A stretch of DNA of 64,000 bases. It comes from Epiperipatus broadwayi. Taxonomy: Eukaryota; Onychophora; Udeonychophora; Euonychophora; Peripatidae. The stretch lies in assembly GCA_028023455.1 (NCBI GenBank), contig JAQFVV010000001.1, positions 22,585,401 to 22,649,400 of the forward strand, in the 5' to 3' direction. Position 1 is the first letter of the stretch. The number at the start of each line of letters is the position of its first letter. A program made the translations under genes and the position numbers. The notes under the pieces are model-generated. The model did no database searches and had not been told where the DNA came from. It worked only from the letters and a program-made list of their open reading frames with translations. Below are positions 50,231 through 63,420 of the stretch, piece after piece.

Positions 50231-50739
50231 TACAAATGCAATTTGTCCACTTTACTTTGAACACTTTTTAGCAAAAAATTTTTCTATTGTAAATATGAAC
50301 ACAATCATGTTTCAACTGTCTTGCAGTCTTCTTCAGAGCTATGATATAATAACAATTAAAATAACTATATAAATAATACCATAAAAATGTAAATAAAATT
50401 AATAAAAATAAAGAAAAACAATATAAAATGTAACAAAATATTATAAAACTGAAATAAATGTAATCAAATCAAATAAAAAAATCCAGGTAATATAAAATAA
50501 AATATACAACATGAAATATAAAATAAATTATGCATGTGTATTTTATTTTATTTGGTTTTGATTAATTTATTTCAGTTTTATAACATTTTATTATATTATC
50601 TTTTGTGTTGTTTTCTTTATTTTTATTGTTTATATTTTTGGACAGTTGAAAACTAAGTTTGTTTGTACATATATACAATAAAAAAAAAATTATTGCTAAA
50701 AAGTGTTCAAAGTAAGACGGACAAATTGCATTTATGTAA
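50231..50739. mobile_element. Foldback/MITE element with long inverted repeats
   Basis: The left end TTACAAATGCAATTTGTCCA is mirrored at the right end, and the match continues through TTACTTTGAACACTTTTTAG and GTTTTCAACTGTC-like blocks to TTATAAAACTGAAATAAAT near the middle. The arms are about 240 bp with diverged, A-rich inner parts. No coding sequence. Confidence 0.75.
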
Positions 50740-51191
50740 GATATTATAGCAAAATAAAGGAAGTGGTGGATTTCATAATATTTGTTAAATTTTTAAAAAT
50801 TATTCATAAGAAATTTGCACTTCATGCACACTAAATCTTTTGTTTGAACTGGAAGAAATTCAGTACTTCACTAAGTGATGCCAAGAAGAGATGTGCTGAC
50901 AAAACAGGACCATATAGATTATTTTAAATATTGTAAAAGGTGTCATAATTTCAATGACCTAAAGTATTCTCTTCTTGATTTTGGAATATATTTTAAATTA
51001 TTTTAATATAATGATCAGTGGTATTTTTTAAAATTCATTATGGATAATGAGCCTTTTCTTTAAAATAGCTAAATTCATTGGCTAAAAAGAACTTCTATTT
51101 TTTGTTTGTCTATTACAAATGCTAACATAAGAATGTGGATTATGTTTTCGATAAAATGTATGACACTTCATCTCAATCAATCAAAAATTAA

Positions 51192-51201
51192 GGGGGGGGG
51201 G
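51192..51201. repeat. Poly-G tract (10 G)
   Basis: An uninterrupted G run in PPAT intron 1. Confidence 0.85.
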
Positions 51202-54200
51202 CAGTTGTTTAAAATATGTGAGATTGATTTTACATGTGAATTATTTAATCATGATCTGTAAAAATGGACTACAATCTGTTGTTATTTAAAAATAAGATGG
51301 TTAGAGAACTGCCATAAAAGTTTTAAATCCAGAATTTATTAAAAGGATAGAAGCATCATAAATGTATATCAGGTTATTTTTTTATGTGATTCAGTATTGT
51401 TTTATCTTTTTATAAAGCACCGTATCTTGAGAAATGTATAGATGACACTTTCTAGGTTAATTTTTTAAAGATTATCAATAGTATCTGCACTTGTAATGTT
51501 TATATTTTATGAAGTAAGCTGATTTGAGATCATATTACAAGAACATTGAATTTAAAAATTGAATTTGGGATTTTTATCTAACAATCTCTTAAAAGCTAAT
51601 GCAATCATAAGGTGTTTATAAAATTGTGAGCCTACAAATTCAACAACCTTGTTTTAGGATTCTAATAAAGATTGGTTTCATGGAGGTTTTCCTGTAAGTA
51701 TATTGCGATAAATTTGTATATATGTTGGTGATTGTTTAATGTGAAACCTTGGAATACCTTTATAAACTATTCAAAATGTCAAAAACAACTAGCTTCTTAA
51801 AAGAAAAATTATAAATCTGATTAGGACTGATAGGAATATATAAATATGAATACTAATTTAGAACTTTTTAAAAATTATTTTTTATAAAAAATTTTGACAA
51901 TTTTTATCAAAGAACGATTATATATTTATGTGTATATCACAGATGTCTCACATAGTGTTAGAAATGTTAATAACAATAATTAATAGTCAAAGCACAAAAA
52001 GCTAACAGAGATAAATTCCTATCCATGGGATTCATCTGCTACTCTATCATAGCACAAGACCTATACAGGACAAAGTTAGAAATCAAAATATGAAAGTAAA
52101 ATATTTTTATATTAATGTATGGTTGTTCAAGATTACCTTCAATAATTTGGAGTTCTGTCCAAAATCTGAATCACAGTTTAATATAATATGGTGGATGTAT
52201 ATAATGCAGTATTAGGTATGAATATAACATTACAAATATAGAAATAGAACTAAAAATAATAATCAGAGAGAAAGATATAAATGATGAGACAAAAGAAGTT
52301 AGAAATTGTCATGGTAACTAATGAGAAAGCTGCTCAAAAAAAAACACATAAATAACATTGCATCAATATGAAAAAGACTATAAATAGGCAATACCATTAT
52401 TGAAAAATAAAGTTGGAGATAAACAAAAATAATAATTTCTTTTTGGAAAGCCTTTACAATCCAGTGTTCAAGGAGTTAATATCTAGATTAGGTGATAGAT
52501 CAAACCATGATAAAATTCAAGGAGCAAATAAAAAGCAAAATAGTATGAAGCAATTTTTTTAAGTACTCATTGCTAATTCCCTTTCAGTATTCAAAGTACA
52601 GATATTCAAGTGGTTTCTTGTCATTGCATGATCAATAAGTACTTTTCTTTCTGCTGTACTAATATAGATAGAAATGGAAATTATAAATATAGAAATTAAT
52701 TTAATTTTAAAAATTATGTGATACTTTGTATTATTAATAATAATGATTAACTTTTTTTTATTTGTTGGAATAAAACTAATATATATTTATTAAAGCTATT
52801 TGGAAAGAAAAAATATCTGATATTTTTGACTTGTATATATTAAACTGCAATATAATTTATGAGAATATTTATCATTGATTAGTTTTTATGTAATGGACTA
52901 AACATTTTATTTTAAGTTAATTTCAATTAGCTTGAACATCATTTTTTGGCAAAAAATATTTTTTTAAAAATGTTAATGATCAGGTGTCATATGTAGAACA
53001 TATTAGAACTCAGTTTCTTTTGTACTATTGTGCATATAAAAACAGATTTAAAAGTAAAAAAGTGAAAAGTAGAGGAAAGAAAAGTTACCATAGAGTGTGT
53101 GGGCATTCATCAATATTTGTTCTTTGGATATTTGTATTTATAAACAAATTATTTAAAATTATATTGCATAGTTCATGGAACTATATGTTACCCACTGATG
53201 AGGGAATAAGAATTTAAAAAGATGAAAAAGATATGTATATATTTTTATTTTATAATAAAAATACAGCAAGATTCTCCATAATATTCAGACACAATTTTTT
53301 TCTGTTCAGATTCAAGTCTCATATCTTCATATTCTCTATTGTGAAATGCACCATTTCAGAGTAATATTTATAACGGTGTGATTTTTTGGAATCTATATGT
53401 ATAGAAACAAGTTCTCTCATAGCATGCATGAATGCTTGTTAAACCATTATTTGTGAGATATTCATTATACCATTTGCATAATGTTTTCTGGATCACACAA
53501 AATAAATGGAAAATATGAATGTGAAAGTTATAACATTCACTATAATTGTTTATCAAGATTATAATCATTAATTTCATTATCTAATAATGATACACCAAGA
53601 AAAAAATGCAATAACTTGCCCTCAAAAACTTATAAACTTCCAGCACCTACAGCTTGTCTCATGAAAGTCTAATATTTCCTACTTTGTCTTCATCATTTCG
53701 TTTGGTTCTTATGAATCTTAAGTTGTTTATTTTAAGGGTATTTTATCTCTGTAATCATGGCATCATTGTGTTTCTGTTGTTATTAGTTTTATCCATTCAG
53801 CTTTTATGCAACCACTATTGCAGGCCTTTGTGGCAAAACCATTACACTAAATCCTTTGATAGCACATGGGAACCTATCTGAATATTATCAATTTTTTTTC
53901 CCATTTTCTTTTACTATCCAGGAAATAGAGTTGAGAGATTTGTCCTTACAGTTCACTTTACTAAAGGTTCAGCTATTCATAATTGTATTAACTATAATAT
54001 GTCATGTCAAAAGGATTCTAGCTATGCAGGTGTTCCAACTGCCTACTGCAGCTTTCTTTATGACTTTTTTATTTTTTGAACCAATCTCCCAACCTGATAA
54101 TCATTTTCATAATGAAACTGTGTGGTGAATATTTGTTCTATACTGTTGTTGGAACACATTTTTTTTCTGTTGTCAATGTTGTACCATTATTATATTATTG

Positions 54201-57200
54201 GCTTTGATATACAATAAGTGGTATATAGTCTTTTTACTACTTCAATGGAGGCTATGCATGAAGTGATGATACTTCGGTCACCTCTGGTCTCTTGAAAAAT
54301 ATATTAATAACTTTGACCCTTCTCATCCATAAATATCAGGATCAGATTTGATTTTATCCTTTGCTTGAAAATTTAGTTTAACTTAGAGAGCTGACATAGT
54401 GGGTCTCAGACTCAATTTCAGTATGAAAGACAGATCATTAGACATAGGGTTTAGCCATCATTTTTATTTTTAATGATCGTAACCACTTGAAAATGATCTC
54501 AGGAAAAATCTCCCTATTCTGTATCCTAGTGTGTCAGACTGTGCAACTTGATTTTTATAAGATTTTTGATATCATGAGTTACTGTCCAGAGAGAAATTTC
54601 AGAATCGTGTAAGTTAATCTAATTATCTTTAAATAGAATTCAGTATTTAAATATATTTTTGTATCACATTATAAGTACCAGATTCATTGACCAAGCTATT
54701 TACCTGTTGGTTTATGCTTTTGCCTGTTTTAGTTATTGTTATTGTTAGTTATCTAATTGGTCATATATATTATTTATTTATTTCATATTTCACTTTATTG
54801 GATATCAATTATTTAGATAAGCTTTAGATAAATCTAATATCATTTGTAAATATTGATTTTTGATGATTATATCAAAGGTTATTACTTTTCTTCATTGATG
54901 ATTAAACACATACAATTTGTATTCTGAGTAGCAATAAAAATGAGAATTAAATTTAACATAAACAATTTTATGTGTTTAACATAGTTCTAAAGCCTAGAGA
55001 TGTGCCTACATCTTCCCTGAACTATAAGCAATATTAGAGGAGCTAGTGAAATATTAATAATATAATGAATCTTATCTCTTACTTCAGTCGGAAAGTTTAC
55101 AAATTGTTGTCATAATGTATTAATAACTAGCAAATTATTTACTCTGTAAAAACAAATTTATTCCAAGAAAAAATATTACATAAATTGGTCTGTATTAAAC
55201 AGATTTATGCCATGTAGCACTAAAAAAAAGTTAATGCCAACAATTGTTTGACTGAAAGAAAATAAAATATAACACAGATGCATGCAATTATACAGAAAAA
55301 AAAAAAACAGCTAAGACAATGAAACATGGACCAGTTTGAAAATACACACAAGTAGATAGATGTTCAAAATGATGATGCTTCTATTAATATTTATATTTTA
55401 ATATGTTATTTAACTGAATTGCCAGGTAACAAATTAAGAATAGAGTTGTTTAAAATAAAATATTATACTGTATTTAATAACTATATTGGCACTATGCATA
55501 TATTCAGATTTAATACAATATATGAAAATGTAATTATAATTAAACATTGAATAATTTATTTATAGTGAAAGCATGATTATTATTTATTTTACAGTAATGA
55601 TAGCAGCATAAATGTAGATATGCCATAATTCAAGTATAGATAAAAGAATCACTTAAAATAAATATTAAAGAATATAATATTATTTATAATATTAAATCTT
55701 AATCAAAACTTAAGAAACAAAATTATATTTAAAAAAATGTTATTAATGAAAATAATGATGTAAAAATGTTAAGCAATGTTAATTCTAGAGAGATTAAAAT
55801 GAAATATTTAAGGTTATTAAAAAAATGAGAAAATATATATTTTATCAATGTTATTTTTTATCCACTGAAGTAAAATTATTAAAGATCATATGAGATAATA
55901 TCAAAGTATGAAATAATAATCAGAATATAATTTACAATCCAGCAAAGGAGCAGAATAAACTGCTGTGTATTCTATAAGTTTGGGTGACCAGATTGAATCA
56001 CAATATTGTTGTTACATATTTTTCTTTTTTAAAACTGTTAATTGTACTGCTTTGAATACACAAAAGCTAGTCTGAAGAGTTTTCATTTGGTGTTAAGTTT
56101 TTTCTCATTTTTAAACTGTTTTTTTTTTTTTAATTTAAAAAAAAAAAGATCAACATGCATATGTTTATATATAAGTAATTTTATTTAAAAATTTTGAATT
56201 AGTATGTTCAAGTTTACAACGAAAAGATTTACTTGAAATTATTATAATCTTCTTAAAATGCATAAATTACGTATATAAGAGTAATAAAAATAGAAAACCT
56301 AGGGTTTATTTTTGATAAGGCATGGACAACTTGTTTTTTGTTTTTTTTTGAGTAGGAAGTTTCATGAAATATTACTCATTATTCATCAGGCCAAAACAAT
56401 TTAAAATATGTAAAGTATTACTCTTCTATTTCTCTCACTTTTTGTTTTTAGCCAATATCTTTTATATATTATGATGCATATATTTTTATTTTAGATTTCA
56501 TTTTAATAAATTGTGTTTTCAATACTTTATATAAAGACACCCAGCTAAAACTTTTAATGCAAAAATGATCAATATCATTAAAAAAAGGAAAATTCTGAAA
56601 ATTATATACACATATACATCCATGACACAGATATAAAAATACAAATATTAGCTATATTTTTATAGGTAAATCAACAGAAATAAATTTGTTTTAATTTATA
56701 ATATATAGAAAATACTTCAAATGATTTATGCCCCTTGCCTGATTTAGTGTGATAATTGAATACCTGAACAGAGATAATTTGTAAAGCAGTATTTATTTTA
56801 TTAATGTAGTGTGGTTAAAGTAGATCTAACTTCATATCCCTATTTATTTCATCTCTAAGATAAATGCATTATTATTACATAAAGTAAAAGATTTAGATAA
56901 AATCAAAATATTGTAAGCTTTGAACAGTTTAATTATTATGACAAATTTACTGGAATCTAAAATTATATATAACTTTTAATAAATTACATACTAAGGTTAA
57001 GTTCATTCTTATTAGATTAGTAAAGGGTAATTATATCATTTTTAAAAATCTGTTTGAATAAAAATTGATTTTATTTATAAATTTAAATTTTTGTTAATTT
57101 TAAGTTTAATTAGCATAGGAAGAATGACATGAAATTTGGCTCCTCACAACCCATCATAATTATAACAAGGCCATTTTCTATATATTATTATTTTAATATG

Positions 57201-60200
57201 AATTACTTAAAAACATTTTTTATTTAATCTTGAATAAACACTTAAAAACAATAAAATAGTATAAAGAATAAATTTGTATATATATATTTTGAAAAATAAA
57301 ATTAAGAGGGGGGGGAATAATTTAATGAGTATATGAAAATAAATAATTCTAATTAGTATTATATTATTTTTTAATTTATTTTCTTTAAAAAATAGTTTCC
57401 ATTTGATATACTTTATAGAAAAATACAATTTTTTTTTTTTAAAAAAGAGCTGGAAGGAAAAAACCTATATCTAAATCATCTGAAATGAAGTTTGTAGTAT
57501 TTTTTTTAAAAATTGATTTTAGTGAAATAAAGGGAGGGGGGTTTAAAAATCTGATTATATAAAAATAAATACATAAAGAATATATATATTAATAGACTAG
57601 CTTGTTGCTTAGGAAAACATATAACATTAAATATAAAAATTAATAGGTTGAGCTTTCAAAACACATAATTGAAACATGTATATAATAAATTGCATGTGTG
57701 CCAGTATATATATATTGTCATGTACACATGTTGCCAACTATAGTTTCCTTGTAGTGTATAAATAACTAAATAAAGAAACAATTAAAGGTCATCTATTTAA
57801 TAAAATATATTTTATTGTTTTGAATGAATCTGAAATAAATGAACTATTTATTAAATTTTAAAATGAAACATTTTTGTTTAAATTATTGTCAAATGATAAC
57901 AATATCTTATTGGGATTAGAAAAAAGAGAGTCACATGTTCACAAGCCAGTGTTTAAAGAAAGGAAAAGACTGTTTTGTGTTGCCATAGCTACAAAAACAA
58001 TTTTAATTACATTCGAATATCAGCCTTTCAAGCTAATTGTATACAGACGTTATAAAAATAAATGCTTATTTATATAAAAATAATTTTAGTAATAACACAG
58101 ATTTGCTTAAAAATTTGTTTATTTTACCTTACTTTTATAAATATATTCAGGGCATATAGCAAAGAAATATGCATTGTGGGTAAAATAACTTACAGAGGGG
58201 AGCATGATCTCATTCATTTGCTATCTTTGTAATTAAAATGAAATGGACCTCACAAACACTATGCTGACTGCCATAGAGCTAAGATCATTGAATTTACCAT
58301 GGTTTGTGATATCAACAGGAATAATTGAATATTATCTAATGATTTAAATTGCTTATGGATTCTTATGTTTGTGTTTTGCTAGCAAAAAAAAAGTACCAAT
58401 GGAAACATTGTCAAATAATGAAATATCAACTGAAGTCATATACATGCAAAAACTGTGATAACAGATGCTAATAAAAATCTTTTAAATTACTACTGTCAGA
58501 TAAGTTTCATCGGCACCGTTTCATCTTCAAAAAAAAGAAATGGTTAAAATGAATAATGATAACTTTAATGATAAAACATTTATTAAAGTCTTTTTTATTA
58601 TTAATAATTTTCATTAATCTAGTCTTATTTATTCAATAATTGTTAAACAATATGAAAAATATAATTTTTCTCTTTTAGAAAAAAGTAACAATTTTAAAAA
58701 CTTTTATTACTTTGTTTCCTTATATTTTGAGAAAGAGTTTATTTTTAAACCTTTTATGACTGTATGCTTTAATAGTTTAAAATATATATTGTATCTATTA
58801 ACTGCAATCTTAAAAAGGGGGAAGTAGATTATGAAAATATATAATAGGATACTAGATTGCAGTTGGTAAATTAGAATTATAATCTTTATCTTAGCCACTT
58901 CAATGAGTTAATGCTTGTTTCAATAAATTTATATTATTATTAACCTAAATACTTTGATTTGCCTATTGCATCAATCATTATAAAACTTTTATTACACAAT
59001 TTATTTTACAATGAAAATAATTCATTGTACATCCCATACTATACTTTATTATCAACTAAGTCATCATTTATTGAATCATATTTTCTTTGCCAAGCAAAAT
59101 ACTCATACTCTGGACCATTGGTGCTTACAAATTCATAAGTTGTAAATATAACTTTAAACTGTCATAGAGTCATTTATGAATCAACATATTTATTTGTATA
59201 TTTTAGTTGCCTAAATATTTAGTGCATAATGGATAAAAACATTTAGTTTATGATTTTATTTATTATATGTGGTTACCCAAATCTATAAGATATTTGCAGG
59301 CCAGCTATCCCTATTCAGTTATAATATTTTTTTGTTATAATCATGATTACCAAAATCTTCAAACTATTCAGTGAACAGGATTTATTTTACCTTTACATTT
59401 TGGCGGTCTTTATAAATTTTTTTTCACATTTTGGCCCATCTAACAAGGAAATATTGCTATTTATGAAATAATGTGATCAGCCATTGTCAAAGTTAACTTT
59501 TGGTAATACTAACATAATAGTTAATTTGGAAAAGTATGAATTGAGAACCATGAGGGAGTTGATTGAAATATCAAAAAGATAACTAAAGCCCAATGTATTA
59601 TAGCCTTATGGAGACCACTTATTTTGTCTCTTTCTTTTAATATAAATTTAAAAACAATTATTGGTGGAACTGAAGAAAATAAACATTTTGTTAATTCACA
59701 TATTCTGAATGCTCAATTACTTCTAATTCAATCTCATTCTTTATCTCACACTCAATCTCATTACTATTTGAGATCTAATGATTTTTTTTTGAAAAGTTGA
59801 CCTTGACAATGGCAGATGCTATTTTGTCAAAATGTCATGAAGCAAAAAAAACCACACAATTTAACTCAAAAACTACTTTGTTTACATCATATAACTGTGA
59901 AATCATTGAATATATATATGAGTAATAGATTTTAATCATGTATAAATTAAATTGTATAGATTGCTAATACTAATCAACTAGGTAAAATTGTTTTTAGGTG
60001 CATGAGGCATGATAGTAGAAAAATTTATATTTTTGTTTTCCAACTATGTATATATTCTTGGAAATATATGTTTACTTGTTGATTTGTTTCATTTCTATAG
60101 GTTATTAGTAAGTGATTGTAGTCCTCATTTTAACTATTAGTGAGAATAGTATAAATAACAAAACTAGTTATAAAATCTGAAGTATTTGTCTTCATGTGGT

Positions 60201-60630
60201 CAAAATATGATTTGATATAAAGTTATATCATGGGTATATAATTGTATATGAAGATAGTGATGTTTAAGTGAAATTAAAATTTCTGTTCTTTGCTCTAGGC
60301 TTTTCTTAAGCAAGACAGTATTTTTATGATTTTTTTAGGCATCTGAATTACTATTTGCAGTAGTTTCTGTGGTGTCCCTACTATCTTTAACTTTATACAA
60401 AATGATGGTTTTTTTAAACTATTAAAACTCAAGGTGTGAATTAGTTAAATTTTACTTTACTTATTTCATAAGTGAAGTGAAAACTAGAAAATTACAATTC
60501 TAATGAATTGATCACTTTTTTCTCTGCAACTGTGCAGCTGATGATTCAAAAACAGTTAGACTAGATCTATTTTTGGAAGGTAAAGAATTTAAAGAATAGC
60601 AGAAATATCATTAGTTGACATGTTGTAGAA

Positions 60631-61580
60631 CAGTGTTTCCCAAAATGGGATATGAAGAGCTTAGTGGGAATACGTGCAGCACCAAACTTTGACTGCATCT
60701 GGTGCAACAAGCAGTTTACTGTTTTTTTTATTACAAGCATATAAAAATAATAAAAAACTTTTTTACTTATTAGTATTGTGTATGTGTAGTTTTGTATGCA
60801 TAGCTATGGTGTCGCAAGCACTTTGATTCTGCATATTCTTCCAGTCTATACCTCAGATAATGTGTTACAATACTCATTCACATACACATTGAACTGCTAC
60901 AGTGTGTGCTTGTGTATTTTTAGTTTTCGTTCAATTTTGCTACTAGAAAGGTTTGTTATGTTTTTTAGTAAGTCCCATTGATTTTGATTATTTTTACAAA
61001 ATATAATTTTTATCTCTAACATTTAAGATTATCTATTGCTGGTCGAAATTTGGAACTTCTAAACCAAATAATAATAATAATCAACAAACAGAAAGTAATG
61101 AAATTAACAACAGTGAACCACTTACAATTTTGAAAAAACCTGTTAAGAAAAAAGCAAGGAAAACTCACAAGTACAATAAAAAATATCTTAAATTTGGATT
61201 CTTGTGGACTGGAGATGAAAAAGAGCATATTATGCTTTGCATCATTTGTTTTAAAAAATCTAACAAATGAAAACATAAAACTATTCAACTTGAAGCACCA
61301 TTTTGAGACAAACCACAATCAGTACAAAGATAAACCCATCGATTTTTTTGAAAACAAACTTAAGGATTTAAATCTGTTTCAAAACATAATGCTGGATTTG
61401 ACAGAAGTGACAATCAAAAAATCCTAAAACATTCATATCATGTATCACTTTTAATTGCAAGATGTAGTGCAGCAGAGACAATTGGCAAAACTTTAATCAA
61501 ACCTGTGACTAAGATAATGGCAGAAGTAATGATAGGAGATAGAACTAAACAAATTTTTGACCAAGTTCTCCTCTCAAATT
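60631..61580 (+). mobile_element. hAT transposon, 5' part (3' truncated)
   Basis: CAGTGTTTCCCAAAATGGGA at 60631 is a typical hAT terminal repeat. The matching right end, and a second copy of the candidate target octamer TTGTAGAA (60623-60630), are not found, so the 3' part is lost. A transposase-type reading region starts about 500 bp inside. Similarity stops at about 61585, where a perfect hairpin begins. Confidence 0.7.
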
Positions 61581-61585
61581 GTTGA
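61160..61585 (+). pseudogene. hAT/ZBED-like transposase, N-terminal fragment
   Basis: The frames give HKYNKKYLKFGFLWTGDEKE and then LCIICFK (C-x2-C at 61238-61249). After one frame change they give KLFNLKHHFETNH, with an H-x4-H pair at 61299-61316. Together these form a BED-type zinc finger. After further breaks, YHVSLLIARCSAAETIGKTL and IKPVTKIMAEVMIGDRTKQI follow. That is the start of the catalytic region in the transposase group that gave rise to ZBED5/SCAND3-like proteins. At least two frameshifts and the missing RNase H-like core mean it is non-functional. Confidence 0.8.
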
Positions 61586-61617
61586 AACTTAAGATTCGTA
61601 TTCGAATCTTAAGTTTC
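61584..61617. repeat. Perfect 15-bp hairpin with TATT loop
   Basis: GAAACTTAAGATTCG at 61584-61598 is exactly complementary to CGAATCTTAAGTTTC at 61603-61617. It sits exactly where the hAT similarity stops. It lacks a U-run that would suggest a terminator. Confidence 0.9.
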
Positions 61618-61630
61618 ACCTTTTTCTGTC

Positions 61631-61991
61631 ATCTCTCACTGACCGATCTATCCCGCCCAAATTTAAACTTTTTGGTATCGAATTGTGTGTGTAGCAATAT
61701 TAGAAATGTATAAATATATGTAGAATTCAGCATAAACACGCACACATTTTGATCTCAAATTAAAGGCAATAAATAGGGATAAAATAATATAATTTAGATT
61801 TCTTTTAGTTATATAATTTTGTATAATTTTAATCATTTATTTTGGATTATAAAGTTCGTATTTATTGCTTTGTTTAAATTTCGTTTAATAATAATTCTAA
61901 AAAAATCTGATGTAATATCTAATTAAAAGTTAAAATAATCTTATGTTTCCTTTTTGTCTTTGAAATTTAAAAGCATCGGTCAGTGATAGAT
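61631..61991. mobile_element. Candidate MITE with 17-bp inverted ends
   Basis: ATCTCTCACTGACCGAT at 61631-61647 and ATCTATCACTGACCGAT, read on the minus strand from 61991 to 61975, match at 16 of 17 bases. The interior of about 330 bp is A/T-rich and non-coding. No clear flanking duplication was found. Confidence 0.4.
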
Positions 61992-62804
61992 AATAGATTA
62001 ATTAAAGAAAAATTCCCCAAAATGTAATTAGTAAATGTAAAATGTAAACAATAGAACGGCAGCTTTCTATAATTAAAACCAACAAAATGCATTGATTATC
62101 CTCAGGGCAGATTAAGTAGAACCTAAAAATATCTTAACAAAAATGTGAAAGATCAAGATAAAAAAAGAGGCCATCTTAGACTTGCTGGAGACATTCACTA
62201 AAAACTTTAGCTTTGCTCTCGATCACTGAGAGTCTCCAAAAATATAAAAATAATTTGTTCCTGCCAAGGTATGACTGAGTAAAGCACCTAGATTATTCTC
62301 CATCGGGAGATGGCCTATCGGATGCCGAACTTTCCATTGCCCATCATAAATTCACCATGAAGATCTGCTGCCTGAAATAAATGAAAAAGCTGCTGCTGCT
62401 GTGAAATTAAATGAAATATCTAAATACAAGAAAGAATTGCCACTCGTGAACCTTTTGCTGCTAAACTAATGGAATCAGAAAACTTCTTATAAAACAGGTA
62501 CCTGTCTGTGTTCAAACTCTAGAGTACTCTAATAATATGCTATAGCTCTTCTTCATACTACTTATCTAAATTATAAAATGTAAAAACTACCATATGTATA
62601 ACTAAAACTGAATAATTAACTTACTGTGTAAATTTCTCTACTAATCTAGCTTACCTCATTCTATCTTGGGTGCGTATTTCTAAAATCTACATTTTATCTA
62701 TATTTATTATTTAATTATTGCATGCTCACAATTGTCTCTATTTTCAAAGTTTAAATCTATGATCGTTTGAAACAGTGAATGTGTATCACATTTTCATTAA
62801 TATG

Positions 62805-62850
62805 TACTTCGTCGGGCCGAGGTAGAGACCAGCCCGACATTCTTATAAAC
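62805..62850 (-). repeat. 46-bp repeat with GTCGGGC hairpin, copy 1
   Basis: On the minus strand it starts GTTTATAAGAATGTCGGGCT and ends GCCCGACGAAGTA. GTCGGGC pairs with GCCCGAC across a 14-base loop. It matches the copy at 63306-63351 at 45 of 46 positions. It is far less A+T-rich than its surroundings. Confidence 0.85.
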
Positions 62851-63125
62851 CATAACTAACTTAACTTTCATATAAATCGACACGCATTCAGTGCATCACT
62901 TATTGTAATGCAGGGTCTACTACTTCACAAATGGCTGATGTATTAGTTATAATAATTCCCAATTTATATAGGTTTTGTATTTATTAAATCATCATGAATA
63001 ATTCCAGAAAATTACATTTCTTTGAGAGTTGCCAACGTTCTTTAGTAAATGTTGATAATGTAGGGCCGAGTCAGAAATCTACTTAAATATCATCATAATC
63101 ATTTATACAGTATACGTGTTATGTT

Positions 63126-63420
63126 TTAGAGACGCAATGATCCATTCTGCTGTGAAATTTCTGGATTCTTCAGGGTTGAAATTAACCCCAGTCGTCCTAC
63201 ACAAGCGGGCATAATGGGTGCTCCCGTAGGATTTGACCTGTCATGCAGCCAGCTGGCAAATTGCAACACGGACCGCTTGTCCCTGGTTATGCTTATGTGA
63301 CACCTTACTTCGTCGGGCCGAGGCAGAGACCAGCCCGACATTCTTATAAACCCATTTGCGGCATTGCAGTTTCGATATACTGCCATTCCATATCACCTTT
63401 CTAAAGTGTACCACGTGTTC
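63126..63420 (-). repeat. Less A+T-rich block with the second 46-bp repeat copy
   Basis: The minus strand of this block is open for 86 codons (63386-63126), and its composition is unlike the intron around it. The second copy of the 46-bp repeat (63306-63351) lies inside it. The translation is not recognised, and the frame crosses the non-coding repeat, so I think this is a dispersed repeat rather than a gene. Possibly copy 1 is the remainder of a second, truncated unit of the same element. Confidence 0.45.

Noticed and set aside
53654-54128. Two overlapping plus-strand frames of 75 and 90 codons as a possible membrane protein
   Set aside because: The hydrophobicity reflects T-rich codons. 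There are no splice or family signals, and the frames are not consistent with one gene.
62805-63351. Pair of 46-bp repeats as LTRs of a retroelement
   Set aside because: They are far too short, do not have TG...CA ends, and the 455 bp between them encode nothing like gag or pol.
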